Assembly (NCBI GenBank): GCA_900552735.1
Contig: USBA01000094.1
Location: 1-7,084 of the forward strand
Origin: an uncultured Collinsella sp.
GTDB taxonomy: Bacteria > Actinomycetota > Coriobacteriia > Coriobacteriales > Coriobacteriaceae
Direction: 5' to 3'
DNA length: 7,084 bases
Positions within the stretch are counted from its first letter, which is position 1; each line of letters begins with the position of its first letter. The translations under genes were made by a program, and so were the position numbers. Below the pieces are notes generated by a model. It did not search any database. It was given only the letters and a program-made list of their open reading frames with translations, and had not been told where the DNA came from. Shown one piece after another: positions 1-6,085 of this stretch.

Positions 1-737
1 TGAACAAACGAGTGCTCGCCGTTATACCTGCGTATAACGAAGAGGAGAACATCGTATCGACGATCGAGGATCTGCGGAAGAATGCGCCCGACATCGATTA
101 CGTCATCGTGAACGACGGCTCGAAGGACGGCACCGCCGCCATCTGCCGCGAGCGGGGTTATCATCTGATCTCGCTGCCGGTGAACCTCGGTCTTGCCGGG
201 GCGTTCCAGACCGGCATGAAGTACGCGTACGCGCACGGCTACGATTACGCCATCCAGTTCGACGCCGACGGTCAGCATTCCGCGGCCTACATCGACGACA
301 TGGTCGAGGTCGCGGAGGAAACCGGCGCGAACGTGGTCGTGGGCTCGCGTTTCGCCGATTGCAAGAAGCCCTTCTCCGCGCGCATGGCAGGCTCGGCGCT
401 CATCACGGCGATGATCTTCGTGACCACGCGAAAGCGCATCGAGGACCCCACATCGGGCATGCGCCTGTTCGATTCGAAGATGATCCCGCTGTTCGCCAAC
501 GAGCTCGACTTCGGCCCCGAGCCCGATACCATCTCGCTTCTCATGCGCCACGGCTACAAGGTGGAGGAAATGCAGGTGGAGATGCGCGAGCGCACCGCCG
601 GCGACCGCAAGGAGGACTTCAATCTCATGGAGGCGTGCCTTACGGATGAGGAGGCTGCGCAGGAATGCTCGCGCTGCCTGCGCTGCGACCATTACGGCTA
701 CGGCGCATTCCGCGGAGGGAGGAAGGACAGATGGTAA
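1..737 (+). CDS. Chimeric ORF: family-2 glycosyltransferase (DPM/GtrB-like) joined to a GltD-like oxidoreductase tail
   Basis: The frame is open from the first base. The window begins with TG AAC AAA CGA, so the true ATG probably lies one base outside; an internal GTG at 12 is unlikely as the start. Counting that ATG as residue 1, residues 5-201 are a cytosolic GT-A fold of the dolichol/polyprenyl-phosphate sugar transferase type, which moves a sugar from a nucleotide donor to a lipid or glycan acceptor. Visible motifs are the nucleotide-binding start (VIPAYNEEENI, about 8-18), NDGSKDGT (38-45), the metal-binding DAD (88-90, in FDADGQ) and DPTSGMR (149-155). The family-typical VEMRERTAG (about 193-201) is followed by no glycosyltransferase C-terminus. 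Instead, a 44-residue cysteine-rich tail from another family runs to TAA at 735-737. I regard the gene as a truncated glycosyltransferase in a chimeric contig; the acceptor is unknown. Confidence 0.8.
   Translation, partial: NKRVLAVIPAYNEEENIVSTIEDLRKNAPDIDYVIVNDGSKDGTAAICRERGYHLISLPVNLGLAGAFQTGMKYAYAHGYDYAIQFDADGQHSAAYIDDMVEVAEETGANVVVGSRFADCKKPFSARMAGSALITAMIFVTTRKRIEDPTSGMRLFDSKMIPLFANELDFGPEPDTISLLMRHGYKVEEMQVEMRERTAGDRKEDFNLMEACLTDEEAAQECSRCLRCDHYGYGAFRGGRKDRW
603..737 (+). other. C-terminal tail of a GltD/NuoF-like FAD oxidoreductase subunit (fragment)
   Basis: These 44 residues do not resemble any glycosyltransferase. They contain a helix rich in acidic residues followed by ECSRCLRCDHYGYGAF, with cysteines spaced CxxCxxC, and end GGRKDRW. 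In my knowledge of the family, this ending is typical of GltD-like flavoprotein modules encoded just upstream of iron-sulfur hydrogenase or formate dehydrogenase subunits. The 7-base overlap with the next start codon (ATGGTAA, 731-737) looks like a genuine translationally coupled operon boundary. The tail and the following iron-sulfur gene therefore probably belong together, and the foreign join is at about 596-606. The missing part would carry the FAD and NAD(P)H sites. The family assignment rests on a short segment. Confidence 0.65.
720..726 (+). promoter_or_regulatory. Shine-Dalgarno site for the iron-sulfur/PurL ORF
   Basis: AGGAAGG lies 4 bases before the ATG at 731, inside a longer purine run (GGAGGGAGGAAGG, 714-726) that also offers GGGAGG at 8 bases. 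This decides the start at 731 rather than an ATG at 665. The 22 residues encoded between 665 and 731 in that frame overlap the previous gene and resemble nothing. Confidence 0.75.
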
Positions 738-1150
738 ATCTTCGCATCAACGATAGACCTGTCACGGTGGAGAACGGCACCTCCATTCTCCACGCGGCGC
801 GCCAGCTCGGCATTACGATCCCGTCTCTCTGCTATCTGAAGCATGTGAGCAAGGTCGCGGCCTGCCGCGTGTGCATGGTGGAGATCAAGGGCACCGACCG
901 CCTTATGGCGGCGTGCGACACGATCTGCGCTGAGGGCATGGAGGTCTATACGAACACGCTGCGCGCGCTCGTAGCGCGGCGCAACAACGTGCAGCTCATT
1001 CTCTCGCAGCACGACTGCAACTGTGCTACCTGCGTCCGCAGCGGCAACTGCACGCTGCAGAAGCTCGCCGCGGATATGAACATCATCGAGAACCCCTACG
1101 AGACGAAGCTCCCGGCCAACAACTGGAACCCGAAGCTCCCGGTCATCCGC
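731..1150 (+). other. N-terminal [2Fe-2S] and His-Cys3 [4Fe-4S] module of an [FeFe]-hydrogenase or NuoG/FdhA-type subunit (fragment)
   Basis: Residues 1-75 form a plant-type ferredoxin fold that binds a [2Fe-2S] cluster through C34, C45, C48 and C62 (spacing C-x10-C-x2-C-x13-C). Residues 76-118 carry H94, C98, C101 and C107, the H-x3-C-x2-C-x5-C pattern for the His-ligated [4Fe-4S] cluster. This order is shared by complex I NuoG, electron-bifurcating [FeFe]-hydrogenases (HndD/HydA) and NAD- or ferredoxin-linked formate dehydrogenase alpha subunits. The segment ends at PKLPVIR (134-140), exactly where the family normally continues into the two CxxCxxC ferredoxin clusters and then the H-cluster or molybdopterin domain. 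All of that is missing. Hydrogenase and formate dehydrogenase cannot be told apart from this part alone. The upstream GltD-like tail fits either. Confidence 0.8.
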
Positions 1151-3673
1151 ACGGCGTCCTGCGGGGCGCTGATGCGGGCGGCGAAGAAGGCCGGAGAATG
1201 GGTGACGGGCGGGTATCAGCCCGGGGACGTGGTGATCCTGCTGGGGGGGCGCACCGGCCGGGACGGCATCGGCGGCGCCACCGGCTCCTCCAAGACCCAG
1301 AACACCGAGTCCATCGAGACCTCGGGTGCCGAGGTCCAGAAGGGCAACGCCCCGGTCGAGCGTAAGCTGCAGCGCCTGTTCCGCCGCGGCGACGCCTGCC
1401 GCCTGATCAAGCGCTGCAACGACTTTGGCGCCGGCGGCGTCTCGGTCGCCGTGGGCGAGCTTGCCGACGGCCTGTATGTCGACCTGGACACCGTGACCAA
1501 GAAGTACGACGGCCTGGACGGCACCGAGCTCGCCATCTCCGAGTCCCAGGAGCGCATGGCCTGCGCCGTCGCCGACGGTGACGTCGAGGAGTTCATGGGC
1601 TACGCCGCCGAGGAGAACCTGGAGGCGACCGTTATCGCCGAGGTTACCGCCGAGCCGCGCATGCGCATGGCCTGGAACGGCGTCGCTATCGTCGACCTGT
1701 CCCGCGAGTTCCTCAACTCCAACGGCGCACCCAAGCACCAGGTCGCCCACGTCTGTGCCCGCAGCGTGTGGCAGCCCAGCTGGGCCGGCACCACGCTTGC
1801 CGAGCGCATGACCTCGCTCGTCACCGACCTCAACGTCGCCTCCAACAAGGGCCTGTCCGAGCGCTTTGACTCCACCATCGGCGCCGCGACCGTGCTCATG
1901 CCCTTTGGCGGCAAGACGCAGCTCACCCCGAGCTCGGCCATGGTCGCCAAGTTCCCCGTGGACGGCGAGACCACCACGGCGAGCGCCATGGCATGGGGCT
2001 TCAACCCCTACCTGATGGAAGCCGACCAGTTTGCGGGCGCCTACCTGTCCGTGGTCGAGTCCATCGCCAAGCTCGTGGCTGCCGGCTTTGAGCACAAGCG
2101 CGCCTATCTCTCCTTCCAGGAGTACTTCGAGCGTCTGCGCACCGAGGCCGAGCGCTGGGGCAAGCCCACGGCAGCCGTCCTGGGCGCCCTCATGGCCCAA
2201 GTCGACCTGGGTGCTGGCGCCATCGGTGGCAAGGACTCCATGAGCGGCTCGTTTGAGGACGAGGCCGGCGAGCTCAACGTTCCGCCGACTCTGATCAGCT
2301 TCGCTGTGGCCGTGGGCCGCGCGGCGCGCGCCGTCTCCCCTGAGTTCAAGGGCCTGACGCACCGCGTCGTCCGCATCGCCCCCGCCACCTACGGCGAGGA
2401 CTACCGTCCCGACGCCCAGCAGCTGCTCGCCGCGTTTGACGCCGTCGAGGCGCTCACTGCTACCGGCGACGCCCTGGCCGTCTCCACGCCCGGCTACGGC
2501 TGCGGCGCCGAGAGCCTCTTTAAGATGTGTGTCGGCAACCAGATCGGTATCGAGCTTGCCGAGGATGTGGACGTGGAGAGCCTCTTCACCCCGCTCTATG
2601 GCAGCTTTATCGTCGAGCTCGCCGAGGACGCCGAGCTGCCCAAGGTCGCCGACGGCGTTGTCGTCGAGCCCCTGGGCACCACCGTCGAGGGCTATGTCAT
2701 CGACACCGGCTCCGAGGTCATCGAGCTCGCCGAGCTCCAGGAGGCCTGGGAGAGCGGCATCGAGGGCGTCTTCGCCTACCGCAGCGCCGGCGAGACCCCC
2801 GAGGTCGAGGCCATCGACTTCCGCGCCAAGGACATCCACGTGTATGGCGGTGCCAAGATCGCCCGCCCGCGCGTGATCATCCCTGTGTTCCCCGGCAACA
2901 ACTGCGAGTACGACAGCGCCCGCGCCTTCCGTGCCGCCGGTGCCGAGGCCGACACCTTCGTGATCAACAATCTCACGCCCGAGGCCGTCGCCGAGAGCAC
3001 CCACGAGCTTGCCCGCCGCATCCGTGCAAGCCAGATCGTCATGATCCCCGGCGGCTTCTCGGGCGGCGACGAGCCCGACGGCTCCGCCAAGTTCATCACG
3101 GCGTTCTTCCGCGCTCCCGAGGTCACCGAGGCAGTCCGCGACCTGCTCAAGGCCCGCGACGGCCTGATGCTGGGCATCTGCAACGGCTTCCAGGCCCTGA
3201 TCAAGCTCGGTCTGGTGCCCTACGGCGACATCGTCGACGCCACGCCCGATGCGCCCACGTTGACGTTCAACACCATCGGTCGCCACCAGAGCCGTCTGGT
3301 GCGCACCCGCATCTCGTCCAACTTGTCCCCGTGGCTGTCGCAGTGCAGCCTGGACGACCCCTACACCGTCGCCATCAGCCACGGCGAGGGCCGCTTTGTC
3401 GCCAATGACGAAGTGCTCGCCCAGCTGATCGCCAACGGCCAGGTCGCCACGCAGTACGTGGGCGAGAACGGCAAGCCCAGCATGGACCTTTCCGTCAACC
3501 CCAACGGCTCCGCACTCGCCATCGAGGGCATCACGAGCCCCGACGGCCGCGTCCTGGGCAAGATGGGCCATGCCGAACGTCGCGGCGACAACCTGTACCG
3601 CAACGTGCCCGAGCATGTCCCCGGCGATAAGTTCATGCCGATCTTTGAGAGCGGCGTGGCCTACTTCGCTTAA
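731..3673 (+). CDS. purL: Chimeric ORF: hydrogenase/FdhA-type iron-sulfur N-terminus joined in frame to the C-terminal two thirds of PurL
   Basis: The 980-residue product starts at ATG 731 and ends at TAA 3671-3673. It has three parts. Residues 1-140 are an N-terminal iron-sulfur module of a redox enzyme. Residues about 141-164 are a short bridge of other origin. Residues about 165-980 are the C-terminal part of single-chain FGAM synthase, which makes formylglycinamidine ribonucleotide from FGAR, ATP and glutamine in purine synthesis. Real clostridial/coriobacterial-type PurL proteins are roughly 1200-1250 residues with no iron-sulfur domain, so about 400 N-terminal PurL residues are absent, and the redox enzyme has lost its catalytic domain. 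Neither activity is expected from this polypeptide as drawn. The frame is continuous and the GC level similar throughout, so automatic annotation would probably call it one PurL protein. An assembly join is the preferred explanation; natural fusion is much less likely. Confidence 0.85.
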   Translation: MVNLRINDRPVTVENGTSILHAARQLGITIPSLCYLKHVSKVAACRVCMVEIKGTDRLMAACDTICAEGMEVYTNTLRALVARRNNVQLILSQHDCNCATCVRSGNCTLQKLAADMNIIENPYETKLPANNWNPKLPVIRTASCGALMRAAKKAGEWVTGGYQPGDVVILLGGRTGRDGIGGATGSSKTQNTESIETSGAEVQKGNAPVERKLQRLFRRGDACRLIKRCNDFGAGGVSVAVGELADGLYVDLDTVTKKYDGLDGTELAISESQERMACAVADGDVEEFMGYAAEENLEATVIAEVTAEPRMRMAWNGVAIVDLSREFLNSNGAPKHQVAHVCARSVWQPSWAGTTLAERMTSLVTDLNVASNKGLSERFDSTIGAATVLMPFGGKTQLTPSSAMVAKFPVDGETTTASAMAWGFNPYLMEADQFAGAYLSVVESIAKLVAAGFEHKRAYLSFQEYFERLRTEAERWGKPTAAVLGALMAQVDLGAGAIGGKDSMSGSFEDEAGELNVPPTLISFAVAVGRAARAVSPEFKGLTHRVVRIAPATYGEDYRPDAQQLLAAFDAVEALTATGDALAVSTPGYGCGAESLFKMCVGNQIGIELAEDVDVESLFTPLYGSFIVELAEDAELPKVADGVVVEPLGTTVEGYVIDTGSEVIELAELQEAWESGIEGVFAYRSAGETPEVEAIDFRAKDIHVYGGAKIARPRVIIPVFPGNNCEYDSARAFRAAGAEADTFVINNLTPEAVAESTHELARRIRASQIVMIPGGFSGGDEPDGSAKFITAFFRAPEVTEAVRDLLKARDGLMLGICNGFQALIKLGLVPYGDIVDATPDAPTLTFNTIGRHQSRLVRTRISSNLSPWLSQCSLDDPYTVAISHGEGRFVANDEVLAQLIANGQVATQYVGENGKPSMDLSVNPNGSALAIEGITSPDGRVLGKMGHAERRGDNLYRNVPEHVPGDKFMPIFESGVAYFA
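1151..1222 (+). other. Bridge segment of uncertain origin (possibly phage endolysin)
   Basis: Residues 141-164 (from TASCGALM to GEWVTGGYQP) fit neither the iron-sulfur protein, which should continue with a CxxCxxC ferredoxin motif here, nor PurL as I know it. Codon choice changes too: gcg, ggg and cgg dominate, whereas the PurL part uses gcc, ggc and cgc. A Cys-x3-Met...AGxWVTxGYxPGD pattern recalls the NlpC/P60- or CHAP-type cell-wall hydrolase domains of Firmicute phages, in which PGDVV is followed by a solvent-exposed strand. That recollection is tentative. PGDVVI is also plausible PurL sequence, so the right boundary could lie anywhere from about 1220 to 1260. Confidence 0.45.
1223..3673 (+). 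pseudogene. purL: Phosphoribosylformylglycinamidine synthase (PurL), C-terminal two thirds
   Basis: From residue about 165 (numbering from ATG 731) the protein is recognisable FGAM synthase. It begins in the first PurM/AIRS-like half with LLGGRTGRDGIGGATGSSK, then RCNDFGAGGVSVA and LAISESQERMA. The second AIRS-like half has the conserved GGKDSMSGSF (499-508). The class-I glutaminase domain spans about 711-980, with VFPGNNCEYDSARAF, the nucleophile C817 in LGICNGFQ and the catalytic pair H884 and E886 in SHGEGR. The end (FESGVAYFA) is natural and is followed by a terminator. The first roughly 400 residues, including the N-terminal and linker domains and the start of the first AIRS half, are missing. 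The glutaminase half appears intact, so the source genome surely has a whole purL. Codon use matches the downstream genes, so this part and the right side of the window probably share one chromosome. Confidence 0.88.
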
Positions 3674-3687
3674 TGCGTCCCATCGGG

Positions 3688-3693
3688 TACAAT
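3688..3693 (+). promoter_or_regulatory. Possible -10 element (TACAAT)
   Basis: TACAAT sits between the purL stop and the terminator, in GGGTACAATCCC. A TTCGCT at 3665-3670 has the right 17-base spacing but only a weak -35 match. If real, its transcript would run straight into the 3710-3746 hairpin before reaching the transporter gene, so the hairpin would act as an early attenuator. TCGGGTA is repeated at 3683 and 3698. This is a weak call. Confidence 0.25.
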
Positions 3694-3709
3694 CCCTTCG
3701 GGTAACAAC

Positions 3710-3746
3710 ACCCGCCACCGGCACATCCGGTGGCGGGTTCTTTTTT
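3710..3746 (+). terminator. Rho-independent terminator after purL
   Basis: A perfect 12-bp stem (3710-3721 with 3727-3738, ACCCGCCACCGG) closes a 5-base loop and is followed by TTC and six T residues (3741-3746). It lies 36 bases after the purL stop and only 25 bases before the next start codon. There is no T run on the other strand, so it acts for + transcription only. Confidence 0.92.
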
Positions 3747-3759
3747 GCTTCGCGCATGT

Positions 3760-3766
3760 AGGAAGG
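3760..3766 (+). promoter_or_regulatory. Shine-Dalgarno site for the EamA transporter
   Basis: AGGAAGG lies 5 bases before the ATG at 3772. It selects this start over an in-frame GTG at 3730, which falls inside the terminator stem and would add 14 residues unlike the family. Confidence 0.85.
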
Positions 3767-3771
3767 ACATC

Positions 3772-4707
3772 ATGGAAAGCCGCAAGCCGTATCTCGCCAC
3801 CCTGCCCGGACTCATCCTGGGCTGCCTCGTCTGCTGTGCACTCTGGGGATCGGCCTTTCCCTGTATCAAGATCGGTTACGCACTCTTTGGTATCCCAGCG
3901 CACGATAGCGCCTCGCAGCTGCTCTTTGCGGGCTTGCGCTTCACGCTTGCCGGCGCCCTGGTTATCGTTGGGATGAGTGCGGCCCAACGCCGCCCCCTCA
4001 TTTCGCAGGCTCGCGACATCAAGCCCATCTTTGTCTTGTCGCTCTTCCAGACTATCGGGCAGTACTTCTTTTTCTATCTGGGCCTCTCGCGCGCCAGCGC
4101 CATGTCGAGCTCCATCATCGAGGCCAGCGCCAACTTCCTCGCAATCCTCTTTGCCGCCCTGGCGTTTCGCACCGAGAAGCTCAATACGGCCAAGGTGCTT
4201 GGCTGTGCGCTGGGCTTTGCCGGCGTCGCTCTCGTCAACCTTTCGGGCGCGGATGGCACCTTTGGCTTCAGGCTCGATGGCGAGGGCTTTATCCTAGCCT
4301 CCACCGTCGCGGGTGCCCTTTCGACCTGCCTGATTGGCATCTTCTCGCGCGAGCACGACGGCGTCTTGCTTGCCGGGTGGCAGTTCTTGGTCGGCGGCCT
4401 TGTCCTCACCGCCATCGGCTTTTTGATGGGTGGCGCGCTCTCCCCCACGGCGATTGCCCCCGCCATCGCGCTCATCATCTACATGGCGCTTATCTCCGCG
4501 GTCGCCTACTCGCTGTGGTCGCGCCTGCTTGCCGTCAACCCCGTCAGCCGCGTCTCGGTCTTTGGGTTTATGAACCCCGTCTTTGGTGTGCTGCTGAGCG
4601 CGCTGCTGCTCGGCGAAGGCGCGGGCACGAGCCCCGTTACCGTCATCGTTGCCCTGTTGTTGGTCTGCGGCGGCATCATCATCGTCAACAAACCCAAAAA
4701 AGCCTAG
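3772..4707 (+). CDS. EamA/DMT-family 10-helix transporter (RhaT/YdcZ-like exporter)
   Basis: This is a 311-residue inner-membrane protein of the drug/metabolite transporter superfamily. Family members mostly export amino acids, nucleobases or other small metabolites; the substrate here cannot be read from sequence. Two EamA repeats are visible. Repeat 1 (about 13-158) opens with the typical CALWGSAFPCIKIG at the first helix, and has the SRASAMSSSIIEASANFLAILFA segment split around helix 4. Repeat 2 (about 170-306) ends with VSVFGFMNPVFGVLLSALLLGE and a final helix before NKPKKA. Ten hydrophobic stretches fall near 13-37, 50-69, 84-103, 110-132, 141-158, 170-190, 200-220, 228-249, 260-281 and 287-305. 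Length is normal for the family. The gene stands alone between a terminator 25 bases upstream and another about 150 bases downstream, so it needs its own promoter or read-through from purL. Codon use matches the purL fragment. Confidence 0.9.
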   Translation: MESRKPYLATLPGLILGCLVCCALWGSAFPCIKIGYALFGIPAHDSASQLLFAGLRFTLAGALVIVGMSAAQRRPLISQARDIKPIFVLSLFQTIGQYFFFYLGLSRASAMSSSIIEASANFLAILFAALAFRTEKLNTAKVLGCALGFAGVALVNLSGADGTFGFRLDGEGFILASTVAGALSTCLIGIFSREHDGVLLAGWQFLVGGLVLTAIGFLMGGALSPTAIAPAIALIIYMALISAVAYSLWSRLLAVNPVSRVSVFGFMNPVFGVLLSALLLGEGAGTSPVTVIVALLLVCGGIIIVNKPKKA

Positions 4708-4857
4708 CGAGCTCACCTTTTTAGGGAGGGCATTCGCATACTTTAGCTTAATGGAGCACACTGATTCTCGTTGATTTCGTACCGAGTCGCGGCGGCAGAC
4801 GCCCGTCTTGCCGCACCGCGCCTGGGCATTATGGCCGGTGCCCCCCCCCACAAACGC
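4708..4857. other. Non-coding gap between convergent genes
   Basis: I see no gene in these 150 bases. They contain a short imperfect hairpin (GCGGCAGACG with CGTCTTGCCGC, about 4792-4815) and a run of nine C residues (4841-4849) just before the bidirectional terminator. The C run is prone to slippage and sequencing error but touches no reading frame. Confidence 0.5.
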
Positions 4858-4901
4858 AAAAGGGGCGCACGACCATCGCAACGGTCGTGCGCCCCTTTTT
4901 T
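4858..4901. terminator. Bidirectional intrinsic terminator between the convergent EamA and diguanylate cyclase genes
   Basis: A perfect 17-bp stem (4858-4874 with 4883-4899; core GGGGCGCACGACC) closes an 8-base loop. On the + strand it ends in a run of T residues (4896-4901). On the - strand the A residues at 4858-4861 give a shorter T run followed by GCGTTTG. It abuts the stop codon of the minus-strand gene (4902-4904), so it serves both convergent genes. Confidence 0.93.
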
Positions 4902-6044
4902 CTAGCGTATCTGGGCGCCGGCTTTCTTTTTCTCGGCCTTGACGCGGTAGAGTTCCGCGTCGGCAGCGCGAAACAAGTCTTGCCAGGTATCGACGCCATC
5001 ACCAACCCGTGCGTAGCCGATGGACATCCGCAACAGATACGGAACCTCGGCGCGCGCGAGCTCGTCGTTAATCGCCGAACACAGGTCTATGATGTCCTGT
5101 TCCGCCGCTGCCTTTTGGTGCACCACGAACTCATCGCCACCGTAGCGTGCGATAAAGCCACCAGACGCCGAGCAGACATCCTTGAGCGCCTTCGAAACAA
5201 CCTGAAGGGCATGGTCGCCCTCGACATGTCCATAGTGGTCGTTAATCTGCTTAAAGCCGTCAGCGTCCATCATAAGCAGATATACATCTTCGGCCTGATC
5301 CACATTTGAAAAGAGCGACAGCATATAGGTCTCAAAACGGTTGCGGTTGTTGAGTCCAGTCAACGGGTCAGTCGAGATCAGTTGCTCCTGGCAGATGATA
5401 TAGAGCAGCAACATGCTAATCATTATGCCGACACAAAGGCCAGGCACCGAGTATACGATCTGAAAGGTACCGCCCACCAGGGCCGGAATGGCGAAAAATG
5501 CCAAGGTTCGATAGATAGCCTTCGTCTGTAGGCTCTCGACCCTGCGAGATTGCACAAACGCATGCAGGGACGCATGTATAACGTAACAGTAGCTGACAAT
5601 GGGCTGGATCATATAAGCAAAGCCGCGACGATACACGCCCTGCGAATCGATATAGAACAGGGCGTGCGTCCAGTAACTGGTAAACGCCAGCACGACCACC
5701 AGAGCCGTAGGCAACGTTACAAGCACCACCCTATAGCGCGAGGTCACAAGGCGAGAGCCCTGCATCGTCTCGGAATAGATAAACCAAATGAGACACGCGA
5801 TGGCAAAGAGCGAAAACGAAACCGCGTTGGAAATCCAGTTGGCAGCAATACCCAACGTGCCGTCCGCACTATCCGAAAGCGTCCAGATCATATCGAATAA
5901 TATGTACGCGGCAGAGGTGTAGCCAAGCATGCTAAACAATAGCTGCAGGGTGCTCGAGAACAAGGAGCGACGACTTCGCGCGGCAAGCCCGATAAGAACA
6001 ATCATGCATAGCAGGAATATCTCAATCTTGAGTGCCTTAACCAC
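4902..6044 (-). CDS. Membrane-bound diguanylate cyclase (seven-helix sensor region plus GGDEF domain)
   Basis: The product is a 380-residue membrane enzyme expected to make cyclic di-GMP from two GTP. About seven hydrophobic segments occupy residues 5-220, with a short charged linker at about 165-175. They form a putative sensor region that I cannot place in a named family. The catalytic domain (about 222-372) has DPLTGLNNR (226-234), the metal/GTP motif MMDADGFKQINDHYGHVEGD (DAD at 260-262) and an intact RYGGDEF (GGDEF at 302-306). The allosteric RxxD site, normally five residues before GGDEF, is absent (ASGG there), so product inhibition through that site is not expected. No EAL domain is present. 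I chose the GTG at 6044 because GAAGGGA lies 9 bases upstream; a TTG at 6062 would add six residues but has no ribosome site. Stop TAG is at 4902-4904. The preceding minus-strand gene is kdgT, 189 bases away. The signal sensed is unknown. Confidence 0.9.
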   Translation of the reverse strand: MVKALKIEIFLLCMIVLIGLAARSRRSLFSSTLQLLFSMLGYTSAAYILFDMIWTLSDSADGTLGIAANWISNAVSFSLFAIACLIWFIYSETMQGSRLVTSRYRVVLVTLPTALVVVLAFTSYWTHALFYIDSQGVYRRGFAYMIQPIVSYCYVIHASLHAFVQSRRVESLQTKAIYRTLAFFAIPALVGGTFQIVYSVPGLCVGIMISMLLLYIICQEQLISTDPLTGLNNRNRFETYMLSLFSNVDQAEDVYLLMMDADGFKQINDHYGHVEGDHALQVVSKALKDVCSASGGFIARYGGDEFVVHQKAAAEQDIIDLCSAINDELARAEVPYLLRMSIGYARVGDGVDTWQDLFRAADAELYRVKAEKKKAGAQIR

Positions 6045-6053
6045 TAGACGCCA

Positions 6054-6060
6054 TCCCTTC
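6054..6060 (-). promoter_or_regulatory. Shine-Dalgarno site for the diguanylate cyclase
   Basis: Read on the minus strand, GAAGGGA ends 9 bases before GTG 6044. This supports the GTG over the TTG at 6062, which overlaps the motif region and has no purine run before it. Confidence 0.55.
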
Positions 6061-6085
6061 AATATCCGAATGGTCAGAATCGCCC

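Noticed and set aside
665..730. Upstream in-frame ATG that would add 22 residues to the iron-sulfur protein
   Set aside because: The added Arg/Leu/Pro-rich stretch is the out-of-frame reading of the flavoprotein tail. The ATG at 731 has a strong Shine-Dalgarno site and begins a normal ferredoxin fold.
731..3673. A novel redox-controlled PurL enzyme with an N-terminal iron-sulfur domain
   Set aside because: About 400 essential PurL residues are missing, the iron-sulfur part stops at an arbitrary point of its own family, a third kind of sequence lies between, and another unrelated join occurs just upstream. Together these point to an artefact.
698..3757. A 1019-codon open frame on the minus strand opposite the PurL region
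   Set aside because: It mirrors the GC-rich codons of the + strand genes and crosses the chimeric joins. Its product is a low-complexity mix of Ala, Gly, Leu, Asp and His with no recognisable domain, and it has no ribosome site.
4841..4849. Phase-variable C run of nine bases
   Set aside because: It lies in a gap between convergent genes, outside any reading frame and away from a recognised promoter, so slippage there would have no obvious effect.
4887..5309. A 140-codon + strand frame opposite the diguanylate cyclase
   Set aside because: It starts inside the terminator stem and is the antisense reading of the GGDEF domain, with no family resemblance of its own.
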